A stretch of 64,000 bases of DNA, from NCBI RefSeq assembly GCF_002282895.1, contig NZ_NRRB01000001.1, positions 1-64,000 of the forward strand, in the 5' to 3' direction. The number at the start of each line of letters is the position of its first letter. Position 1 is the first letter of the stretch. Shown one piece after another: positions 26,448 through 34,260 of this stretch. The notes beneath the pieces are model-generated. The model saw only the letters and a list, made by a program, of their open reading frames with translations, did not search any database and was not told where the DNA came from. The stretch comes from Paraferrimonas haliotis (lineage in GTDB: Bacteria > Pseudomonadota > Gammaproteobacteria > Enterobacterales > Shewanellaceae). A program made the translations under genes and the position numbers.

Positions 26448-28859
26448 TTAATCCTGCTCGAAGCTTTGGCGAATGTTTTGTTTTACGGAAGCGCTAAGCA
26501 GTTCGTTGATGGTCATAGCGGTGTCAGCTACTTGGGTGCTGCCTTCATCGAAAAAGCCGAATTCTTTCAGCCGGATGACCAAGTTGCCGTATAACTTCTT
26601 ATCAAAGAACTCTGGGGCTGTAATGCCGTTTAGGCTGCCAAGACGCTTAGCTATCACTTGGCTTTTCTTCTCAAGCGAAGCTCGGTCAATGTCAGGCTTC
26701 TCCAGTAAAATATTGAACAGAATGCCATAGCGCTGCAGGCTCTCTTGAGACACCGCAGCGATATTGCGAAGTTTAAGTAAGGCTTTTGGATTCTCTGAGA
26801 TTTGCTCGTTGTCATGGAGCAAATCAAGCTCAATCATGGCGTCGATGGTGCGATTGATGTAGTCATCGGCGAACTCGGTATTAAAGAACAGCTCAGCTCG
26901 CATCATAGGAACAAACATTTGCACTTTCGCTATCAAGGTATCACGAGACACAGGACCGCAGCGGTAGCAAGTTTTTGCAATAAGCGCTGGTATTAACAAC
27001 ATATGCAAAATGTTGTTGCGGTAATAGGTCATGGTGATCGCGGTTTGCTCCGACAGTGATACGATCTCGCCAATATTATCTTTACTTACCGAAAACTTAT
27101 CTAAATCTAAGGCTTCTTGAAGCAATTGTTTGCCATCCATATCTGGCACGGTGGCGGTTTTGCTGTAAGGCGCGATACGCAACAATTGCAAATAGCAGTC
27201 TAGTTGAGACTCTAGCTGTTTGCGCTCCATGGCGTTTTGCGGTGTAGAAAGCAAGGCCAAGCTAGTTAACGGTGCAGGGCTAATGGCCGCCGCATCGTTA
27301 ATGTGGCGCATGATCTGGTTGGCCAATTTGTTGACCACTGGGGTTAACCAGGCCGGCTTTTGCTCATCACTTTTCTCGAGTTGCTGACGCCAATCGGGCA
27401 CCTGTTGGTTGAGGAATTGGTGAATGGTAATGGGCTCGCCAAAATTGACATAACATTGGCCGTAATTGCGTAATTTGCGGATAGCACCAAATACCTGCCA
27501 CACCGACTCTTTTTCTTTTTTCTTACCTCTAAGCTCTTTATGGTAAGTGGCCACTTCCATAACGTGATCGTAGCCAAGGTATACCGGCACAAACGTGATT
27601 GGGCGCTCAATGCCTCGCATCATGCTTTGTACTGTCATAGCTATCATGCCCGTTTTAGGCGCGAGCAAGCGACCGGTACGGCTGCGTCCGCCTTCACAGA
27701 AATACTCTACCGAATAACCTTTGCTAAACAGGGTATCTAAGTACTCTTTAAAAATGGCGGTATACAACTTATCGCCAGCAAAGCTGCGACGAATAAAAAA
27801 GGCGCCCCCTTTACGGAAAATCGGGCCCGCTGGCCAGAAGTTGAGATTAATACCAGCGGCAATATGCGGTGGAATCATCCCTTGGTAATACAACAGATAG
27901 GACAAGAGTAAATAGTCCATATGGCTGCGGTGACAAGGAACGTACACAATCTCGTGACCGTCGTGAGACAGCTGGCGGACACGGCCTGCTCCGGTAATAT
28001 TGACGCCACGGTACAGTTTGTTCCACAACCAGGTGAGAATGTGGTCGGCAACCCGTACCAAATTGTCTGAGTAACCTGCAGCCACCTCGTCTAAGCAGGC
28101 GTATGCCTTTTGACGGGCTTTCTCTTCGCTAATGTTCTTGCTTTGAGCTTCTTCTTTGATGGCCTTTTGAATGTTCTCCGACTTCATCAACGCATCAATA
28201 ATTAACTCTCTGCGAGGTAAGTCAGGACCGGTAAGCACGCGTCGTTGGCGGCCAAAATGCACGCGTGCGACACGGCTTAGTTTGTGCGCTAAATGCTCAT
28301 CGCTGCCGTGCTGATCAGCCATGTAACGCAGCGATACTGGCGGCGAAAATTGAATGAAGTTTCGGCGTCCCAAAAACAGCAGCATAAAAAATTTGCGGAG
28401 CCAGCTAGGTGATTCACGCTCAATCATGGCTGACGACATATTGTCGCCAGACTTACCGGGTTTTCGCCCCCAAAATAAACCAACGGGAATCAGCTTAACG
28501 TCTAACTCAGGATTTTGCCTATGTAACGCCAGCAGTTTGCGAAAACTTTCGAGTGAATTTTCATTATCTTCGCGTTTGCCCACCAACGGCTTGCTGCCCT
28601 CAGTAACCACAAACCGAGGCGCTGTCATTCCCTCAACGACGAAAGGTGAAAAAGGATCGGGCAGGCCAAGTTTGCCACAGACGTTCGATAGGGCAATCTT
28701 ATCGCTAAAGGAGTCAGTTTTAAGAACGTAGGCGATGGCTTGATGGTTATCAATGCCTAATTCATCCATAGGATTAGTCAGTATGATTTTACTTCTAACT
28801 AAGAGCTTTTGAGCCCAGCTCACTAGAGTTAACCAAACTGGCTTTTTACTGTCAGACAT
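26448..28859 (-). CDS. plsB: Glycerol-3-phosphate 1-O-acyltransferase
   Basis: An 803-residue membrane-associated acyltransferase that attaches the first acyl chain (from acyl-ACP or acyl-CoA) to glycerol-3-phosphate. The catalytic HX4D motif is PCHRSHMDYLLLSY (His310, Asp315), followed by GAFFIRRSF, FCEGGRSRTGRLL and FVPVYLGYD, the four conserved blocks. Length matches the E. coli protein (about 806). It heads a two-gene unit with mtr. No cognate dgkA is beside it. Confidence 0.96.
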   Translation of the reverse strand: MSDSKKPVWLTLVSWAQKLLVRSKIILTNPMDELGIDNHQAIAYVLKTDSFSDKIALSNVCGKLGLPDPFSPFVVEGMTAPRFVVTEGSKPLVGKREDNENSLESFRKLLALHRQNPELDVKLIPVGLFWGRKPGKSGDNMSSAMIERESPSWLRKFFMLLFLGRRNFIQFSPPVSLRYMADQHGSDEHLAHKLSRVARVHFGRQRRVLTGPDLPRRELIIDALMKSENIQKAIKEEAQSKNISEEKARQKAYACLDEVAAGYSDNLVRVADHILTWLWNKLYRGVNITGAGRVRQLSHDGHEIVYVPCHRSHMDYLLLSYLLYYQGMIPPHIAAGINLNFWPAGPIFRKGGAFFIRRSFAGDKLYTAIFKEYLDTLFSKGYSVEYFCEGGRSRTGRLLAPKTGMIAMTVQSMMRGIERPITFVPVYLGYDHVMEVATYHKELRGKKKEKESVWQVFGAIRKLRNYGQCYVNFGEPITIHQFLNQQVPDWRQQLEKSDEQKPAWLTPVVNKLANQIMRHINDAAAISPAPLTSLALLSTPQNAMERKQLESQLDCYLQLLRIAPYSKTATVPDMDGKQLLQEALDLDKFSVSKDNIGEIVSLSEQTAITMTYYRNNILHMLLIPALIAKTCYRCGPVSRDTLIAKVQMFVPMMRAELFFNTEFADDYINRTIDAMIELDLLHDNEQISENPKALLKLRNIAAVSQESLQRYGILFNILLEKPDIDRASLEKKSQVIAKRLGSLNGITAPEFFDKKLYGNLVIRLKEFGFFDEGSTQVADTAMTINELLSASVKQNIRQSFEQD

Positions 28860-29076
28860 ACTAATTCGTGAAACCTTGATAGCTATATTGCGGCACAGAA
28901 TAGCAAAATCTGTTGAAAAAGGCTGTGTTTGTTTGCACGACTTTCTGTCAATTTGCGAACTGCTTCAACAACGGGGCTGTCCTTGTTTATCTATAAGACG
29001 AAAGCGTTGACGGCAAAGGTTTCATTTGCCTCTCTAAATCGAGATAAGTTTACGTAATTACTCTAAAAATTAATGT

Positions 29077-29106
29077 AAGAAGGCCACCTCAAAAGGTGGC
29101 CTTCTT
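29077..29106 (-). terminator. Terminator downstream of the OYE reductase gene
   Basis: Perfect 13-bp stem AAGAAGGCCACCT / AGGTGGCCTTCTT with a CAAA loop. It can end minus-strand transcripts of the reductase gene. The 28860-29076 stretch holds no evident gene. Confidence 0.85.
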
Positions 29107-29121
29107 AGCAGATTGTAGCCA

Positions 29122-30216
29122 TTATTTTTGGTAGCTTGGGTAGTCGGTCAGTCCCGCTTCAGCGCCACCAAATAGGGTATCGGGATTGTGCTGCGCTAAC
29201 GGATAGCCGTTTTGTATCCGCGACACCAAATCTGGGTTGGCAATAAAGGGGCGACCAAACCCAATCATATCGGCATAGCCGTCTTGTAGCGCTTGCTCTG
29301 CTTTATCAGCGTCGTAGCGCCCAGCCCAAATAAGCACGCCATCGTATGCCGCGCGCACGGCTCTTTTGAAGCTGGTGGGCGTTTCTGGAGCATCGTCCCA
29401 ATCCACTTCAGCAAAGTGGATGTACACCACGTTCAGCTCATTGAGAAGCTTAGCAGCGGCTTCATAGGTAGCCTGTGGTGTGTCATCAACCGTGCCGTTT
29501 AGCGAGGTAAAGGGCGCAAGGCGCACACCTACTTTATCGGCACCAATGGCTTCGCTCATGGCGCTAACAACCTCAGCCATAAAGCGTAACCGATTTTCGA
29601 TAGAGCCGCCGTATTCGTCGGTACGTTGGTTGGCTTGTGAATCAATGAATTGATTGATCAAATAACCATTGGCAGCGTGCAATTCCACCCCATCAAAGCC
29701 CGCCTCAACCGCGTTTAAAGCCGCTTGGCGATATTCTTCAACCACCTGCTTAATGTCTTCTTTGGTCATGGTTCTAGGTTCAACAACGTCTACGAAACCG
29801 GGTTCGTCATTTCCGTTATCGATGAATACTTTCACGTTTTCAGCTTTTAGAGCCGATGATGAAATCGGTTGTTCACCGCCAATATTATCTGGGTGAGTCA
29901 CACGTCCAACGTGCCAAACTTGTGCGAAAATTGCGCCACCTTGTTGATGTACCGCATCGGTTACTTTGCGCCAACCGGCAATTTGCTCGGCAGTGTAAAT
30001 ACCCGGTGTCCATGCATACCCTTGGCCCATAGCTGAAATTTGCGTGCCTTCAGAGACTATCAGACCCGCTGAAGCTCTTTGTGCGTAATAGGTTGCCATC
30101 ATGTCGTTGGCAGAGTTTCCAGGTTGGGTGGCTCGAGAGCGCGTCATAGGAGGCATGACAATACGGTTCTTGAGGGTGAGTTTTCCAAGTGTAAGGGGCT
30201 TAAATAGTGAAGTCAT
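29122..30216 (-). CDS. nemA: Old-yellow-enzyme family alkene reductase (NemA-like)
   Basis: A 364-residue FMN-binding TIM barrel. LTLKNRIVMPPMTRSRA at the N-terminus, AQVWHVGRVTHP, the substrate/FMN motif ELHAANGYLINQFID and RTDEYGGSIENRLRF are typical of N-ethylmaleimide or xenobiotic reductases, which use NAD(P)H to reduce activated alkenes, nitro compounds and electrophiles. It appears monocistronic; about 130 bases of non-coding DNA separate it from the LacI gene on the same strand. The exact substrate cannot be read from sequence. Confidence 0.9.
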   Translation of the reverse strand: MTSLFKPLTLGKLTLKNRIVMPPMTRSRATQPGNSANDMMATYYAQRASAGLIVSEGTQISAMGQGYAWTPGIYTAEQIAGWRKVTDAVHQQGGAIFAQVWHVGRVTHPDNIGGEQPISSSALKAENVKVFIDNGNDEPGFVDVVEPRTMTKEDIKQVVEEYRQAALNAVEAGFDGVELHAANGYLINQFIDSQANQRTDEYGGSIENRLRFMAEVVSAMSEAIGADKVGVRLAPFTSLNGTVDDTPQATYEAAAKLLNELNVVYIHFAEVDWDDAPETPTSFKRAVRAAYDGVLIWAGRYDADKAEQALQDGYADMIGFGRPFIANPDLVSRIQNGYPLAQHNPDTLFGGAEAGLTDYPSYQK

Positions 30217-30348
30217 GGTATGTCCTATTTCGGCATATTCGAGCGAGATGGCTCAATTTATTTTCCAATAGGATAGATCACGAAAGGTGATCCTCATGTG
30301 ACAAAAGCAATGATATTTGTGAGATCCGACACAAAAAGTCGATAACCA

Positions 30349-31347
30349 CTAGATAGGATAGACGGAGTCACGGACCTTTAAACTGGGGGTAAATAAATGC
30401 TCTACCGCGAGAGTAGGTAACTGATAGCAATCCTGCAATACCAGCCGAGCCGCCATGCTCCCCATTTTATCTACTGGGTTAGTGATCGTTGTCAAGCGAG
30501 GGTATAAGTAATTGGCAAAGATGACATTATCGTAACCAATAATCGAAAGCTCTTGTGGAATGGAAATTGAATGTTCACGGGCGTATTTCATTGCGCCTGA
30601 GGCCATTTCATCATTGGAACATACTATGGCAGTAAACGAGCGGTTGGTGCTTAAGAAATGTTTGAGTGCTTGTTGGCCACCGGTCTCTTTAAAGTCCCCA
30701 ACAAAAAATAGTTCTTCGTTAAACGGAATATCAAATTCGGCAAGGGCGCGCTTGTGGCCTGTTAACCTATCAACCGCGTCGGCTTTAAACATAGGGCCTG
30801 AAACGTAGGCTATGTCTCTATGATTGTTCTCAATCAGGTTTTTGGTCGCTAAATAGCCACCCATTTTGTTGTCTAGGCTTACGCATTTGTCGGCAATCGC
30901 CTCAACATAACGGCTAATAAGATATACTGGGGTTTTGCCTTGGTTAATCTCGATTAAATACTCGTCGCTTACGGCTTCAACGTGGGCAATAATGGCGTCA
31001 CATTTCCTACTGATCAAAAAATCGATGCCTTCTTTTTCTCGGGTTTGATCACTGTGACCCGTGGTAATGATTACGTGTTTACCGGCTTTGCGTAACTCTT
31101 GCTCTATCGCGGCCATCATCAGTCCGAAAAATGGCCCATCAAGCTCAGATACCATAATACCTATGCTGTTGGTTCGATTAGAAGCAAGCGATTGGGCGAT
31201 GGCGTTCGGACGGTAGTCTAACTGCTGCATTGCATCTAACACTTTTGTGCGAGTTGACTCCCGCACCTTGCTATTACCATTGATTACTCGAGAAACGGTA
31301 GTCAGTGACACGCCAGCTGTTTTTGCTACTTCGTAAATTGTGGCCAT
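30349..31347 (-). CDS. LacI-family transcriptional regulator of the beta-glucoside locus
   Basis: A 332-residue regulator. The N-terminal helix-turn-helix (TIYEVAKTAGVSLTTVSRVINGN) and hinge (YRPNAIAQSLASNRT) are standard LacI/GalR, followed by a periplasmic-binding-like sugar-sensing domain. It is the last gene of GH1-symporter-regulator on the minus strand, 56 bases after the symporter stop. The palindromes TGAAAGCGCTTTCA near 34.19 and 43.38 kb and variants nearby have the CG-centred form bound by LacI-family proteins, so it probably represses the flanking sugar genes until an inducer such as a cello-oligosaccharide binds. Confidence 0.9.
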   Translation of the reverse strand: MATIYEVAKTAGVSLTTVSRVINGNSKVRESTRTKVLDAMQQLDYRPNAIAQSLASNRTNSIGIMVSELDGPFFGLMMAAIEQELRKAGKHVIITTGHSDQTREKEGIDFLISRKCDAIIAHVEAVSDEYLIEINQGKTPVYLISRYVEAIADKCVSLDNKMGGYLATKNLIENNHRDIAYVSGPMFKADAVDRLTGHKRALAEFDIPFNEELFFVGDFKETGGQQALKHFLSTNRSFTAIVCSNDEMASGAMKYAREHSISIPQELSIIGYDNVIFANYLYPRLTTITNPVDKMGSMAARLVLQDCYQLPTLAVEHLFTPSLKVRDSVYPI

Positions 31348-31403
31348 AGGTTATTGTTAGTATGAGCAATTAAGTTGAAAAATAATAACTGACTCCATGT
31401 GTT

Positions 31404-32732
31404 TTAACTAGCATTTAAGCGCAAGCCTTTTTGCAGTTCAGCAATCTTATTGTTAGTGAGTCGGTATTGAGTCATGACAATGGCGGCTAAAATCGAGCCG
31501 ATGGCAGGATAAATGGTAAAGGACATCAGTAAGCCATGAAGGGTCGCATCGGTTTGCTCGGTATCAGCTTGATAACCGTAGTAGGCTAACAGCCAGCCAG
31601 CGATAGCGCCGCCAAGCGCCACTCCAATTTTAATGAAGAAAATGATGCCGGAATACACTAAACCGGTAACACGAATGCCGCTTTTATGGTGGCCGTAGTC
31701 AATGGTGTCTGCCATTTTGGCCCATAATAGCGGCGTTCCCATATCTAAGAAAAACTTCCAAGCAATAAAAGCCGCCATGGCGAGCGCTATTTGATCCGAA
31801 CCTATGAAGTAACTGGCCATACAAATAGCTGCCGCAATTAGCTGCAGGCTAATATAAGCGCGAATTTTACAGACTCTTGCTGCTAACGGTTGAGAAAGAG
31901 CGCAACCAATCATTGACGCAATGACACCAAGGGTCATGAACTGGGTAATTAAATCCTCTCGTCCTAAGAAGTACTTTACATAGTAGACGGCTAAGGTAAA
32001 ACGAAGGACTTGGCCGGTTAGCAAGAATGTAACCGCAATACTCAGAATTCGCCATTGGTCGTTTTGCCACAAAGTGGATAAGGTTTTGCGGTAGCTGACT
32101 TGCTGCTCTTTAGGTTGCGCAATGCGCTCTTTGGTACCAGCAAAACACAGTAAAAATAGGATAAAGCCAATGATACTCATGACGATCATGGTGTACTGGT
32201 AACCGAGTGCTTTATCACCTTCACCAAAGAAATCCACCATAGGCATGGTACACCCGGCAACAATAACGCCGCCGAGCATGCCAAATACGAATCGGTACGA
32301 CTGCACGCTCACACGCTCTTTAGCGTCAGAGGTTAGAACGCCCCCTAGCGCACAATAGGGAATATTGATTAGGGTGTAGGCGATCATGAGCAAGCTATAA
32401 GTGGTGAAGGCATAAATTATTTTGGCGCTGCCTTCTAGCTCCGGTTTGGTAAAGGCCAGAATACTGATCAGTGCAAACGGTAGCGCCAGCCACAACAAAT
32501 AGGGGCGAAAATGTCCCCAGCGAGATTGAGTGCGATCTGCAATAGCGCCCATGATAGGATCGGTAACCGCATCGAAAATACGAACCACCAAGAACATAGT
32601 GCCAACCACTGCGGCATCCAATCCAACTACATCGGTGTAGTAGAGCATTAAGAACATCATGACGGTTTGGAAAATAATGTTACTTGCGGTGTCGCCTAGG
32701 CCATAAGCCACTTTCTCTCGAACTGATAACAT
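31404..32732 (-). CDS. GPH-family sugar:cation symporter (first copy)
   Basis: A 442-residue, twelve-helix MFS protein of the glycoside-pentoside-hexuronide family (MelB type): VREKVAYGLGDTASNI, AVTDPIMGAIADRTQSRWGHFRPYLLW and NIPYCALGGVLTSD are its signatures. It lies between the GH1 beta-glucosidase and the LacI regulator on the same strand, ten bases from the former. It most likely brings a beta-glucoside or cello-oligosaccharide into the cytoplasm for GH1 to hydrolyse. Substrate and coupling ion are inferred. Confidence 0.9.
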   Translation of the reverse strand: MLSVREKVAYGLGDTASNIIFQTVMMFLMLYYTDVVGLDAAVVGTMFLVVRIFDAVTDPIMGAIADRTQSRWGHFRPYLLWLALPFALISILAFTKPELEGSAKIIYAFTTYSLLMIAYTLINIPYCALGGVLTSDAKERVSVQSYRFVFGMLGGVIVAGCTMPMVDFFGEGDKALGYQYTMIVMSIIGFILFLLCFAGTKERIAQPKEQQVSYRKTLSTLWQNDQWRILSIAVTFLLTGQVLRFTLAVYYVKYFLGREDLITQFMTLGVIASMIGCALSQPLAARVCKIRAYISLQLIAAAICMASYFIGSDQIALAMAAFIAWKFFLDMGTPLLWAKMADTIDYGHHKSGIRVTGLVYSGIIFFIKIGVALGGAIAGWLLAYYGYQADTEQTDATLHGLLMSFTIYPAIGSILAAIVMTQYRLTNNKIAELQKGLRLNAS

Positions 32733-32742
32733 AGTCTTAAGC

Positions 32743-34077
32743 TCAATATCGTGTTGTTATTAATTGGCGATAGGCGATGGCACTATCTTTTAGCGTTCGG
32801 GTCTGGGATGAATAATCGACGTATACGATGCCAAAACGTTTGCTGTAGCCCTCTGCCCATTCAAAATTGTCCATTAAACTCCAGGCAAAATAACCGTTCA
32901 CATTGACACCTTGAACCATGGCGTCATTGACCGCGTTTAAATGACGTTGGTAATAGTCGATTCGGCGCGAATCAGCAACTTTACCGGCGTTTACTTGGTC
33001 GTCAATGGCGGCTCCGTTTTCGGTAATGTATATCGGCGGTAAGGTATACGTTTTGTTCATTCCTACCAACAAATCGGTTAACGCACTCGGATAGATTTCC
33101 CAGCCAATATCGGTTAACGGTTGGGGTGGCGGAAGTTGCACAAAAGGTTGCTGTTCGTCTGCTCGATAGATGGCTCTTGTGTAAAAGTTGACGCCTAAAA
33201 AGTCCAGCGGCTGAGCGATGGTGGCCATATCACCTTCTAGAATATCGGGTCGACATGATGCGTCTAATTGTTCTATAACGTCCGGATATTTGCCTTCCAT
33301 TATCGGGCGAAGGTACCAATCGTTATGATAGCCGTCAGCGAAAGCGGTGGCTTCTTGGTCTTTTGGGTCTTCGCTTGCGCTGTAACAAGGGGTGAAGTTA
33401 AGTACTATGCCATTCATTGCATGAGGGGCATGTTGCTGCAACGCTTGCAAGGCCAAGCCATGAGCTAACAATAAATGATGAGCCGCTTTTCGGCCATTGG
33501 CTTGGCCGGTTTTGCCCGGCGCGTGTATACCAGCCTCGTAGCCTAAGTAGGCGCTGCAAAAAGGCTCGTTTAAGGTGGCGTAGCTGTGTACCAAGGTTCC
33601 AAAAAGCTGGGCGACTTGTGTCGCGTAACGTTCAAACTGATAAGCGGTATCTCGGTTTAACCAACCACCTTGATCTTCTAAATATTGTGGTAGGTCCCAA
33701 TGGTAAAGCGTAACAAAGGCTTTGATGCCTTTTTGTTGAAGACGCTTAAGCAAGTTAACGTAGTAGTTGGCTCCTTCTCGGCGAAGTTCACCATCTTCGT
33801 CAATCAACCTTGGCCATGAGATTGAAAGTCGGTAAGCATCAACTCCTAATGACTCGATGAGATCAATATCCTGTTGCCAGAGTTGATAATGGTTACAAGC
33901 CACAGCGCCATTGGAATGGTCGGCAATCTTGCCTGGGGTAGCGCAAAAGGTATCCCAAATACACGGCAGGCGGTGCTCGATGCCCCCTTCAATTTGGAAC
34001 GAAGCAGTGGCAACGCCGTAGATGAAATCTTTATCAAGCATGGGGCTGTTAGCGGGTAGCTTTAATTGTTGCTTCAT
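32743..34077 (-). CDS. bglA: Family GH1 beta-glucosidase
   Basis: A 444-residue cytoplasmic retaining glycosidase. The acid/base Glu171 lies in SYATLNEPF and the nucleophile Glu353 in PIYITENGA; the N-terminal FIYGVATASFQIEGG and C-terminal WSLMDNFEWAEGYSKRFG are typical GH1 blocks. There is no signal peptide. It would release glucose from cellobiose, cello-oligosaccharides or other beta-glucosides imported by the adjacent symporter. It is first in a GH1-symporter-LacI unit and is divergent from the GH3 gene; an operator-like site lies 56 bases upstream. Confidence 0.95.
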   Translation of the reverse strand: MKQQLKLPANSPMLDKDFIYGVATASFQIEGGIEHRLPCIWDTFCATPGKIADHSNGAVACNHYQLWQQDIDLIESLGVDAYRLSISWPRLIDEDGELRREGANYYVNLLKRLQQKGIKAFVTLYHWDLPQYLEDQGGWLNRDTAYQFERYATQVAQLFGTLVHSYATLNEPFCSAYLGYEAGIHAPGKTGQANGRKAAHHLLLAHGLALQALQQHAPHAMNGIVLNFTPCYSASEDPKDQEATAFADGYHNDWYLRPIMEGKYPDVIEQLDASCRPDILEGDMATIAQPLDFLGVNFYTRAIYRADEQQPFVQLPPPQPLTDIGWEIYPSALTDLLVGMNKTYTLPPIYITENGAAIDDQVNAGKVADSRRIDYYQRHLNAVNDAMVQGVNVNGYFAWSLMDNFEWAEGYSKRFGIVYVDYSSQTRTLKDSAIAYRQLITTRY

Positions 34078-34132
34078 CCTTAACGATCTTCCATTGGTTA
34101 GTTATTGAGTTTTACTGCCCACACCTAAGTTT

Positions 34133-34146
34133 TGAAAACGCTTACA
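34133..34146. promoter_or_regulatory. Imperfect LacI-type operator (GH1/GH3 divergent region)
   Basis: TGAAAACGCTTACA differs at two positions from the palindrome TGAAAGCGCTTTCA found 41 bases further on. It is the site nearer to the GH1 gene. Confidence 0.55.
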
Positions 34147-34185
34147 TTTAACATTAGAAACGGCTTATATTGTTTTACTTCAGCC

Positions 34186-34215
34186 TTGAAAGCGCTTTCA
34201 TTTATGATGTATGTT
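34186..34215 (+). promoter_or_regulatory. LacI-type operator overlapping a promoter for the GH3 gene
   Basis: The perfect palindrome TGAAAGCGCTTTCA occupies 34187-34200. It overlaps a candidate -35 element TTGAAA (34186-34191) with a -10 TATGTT at 34210-34215, spacing 18. A bound repressor would block RNA polymerase. Confidence 0.7.
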
Positions 34216-34260
34216 AGTATTTTGTTAATGCTAAATCAAGGGTCGATAGGAGAGTCAGTC

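Noticed and set aside
34132..34260. N-terminal extension of the GH3 enzyme
   Set aside because: The extension overlaps the operator and promoter; the downstream ATG has a ribosome site and starts a clean lipoprotein signal peptide.
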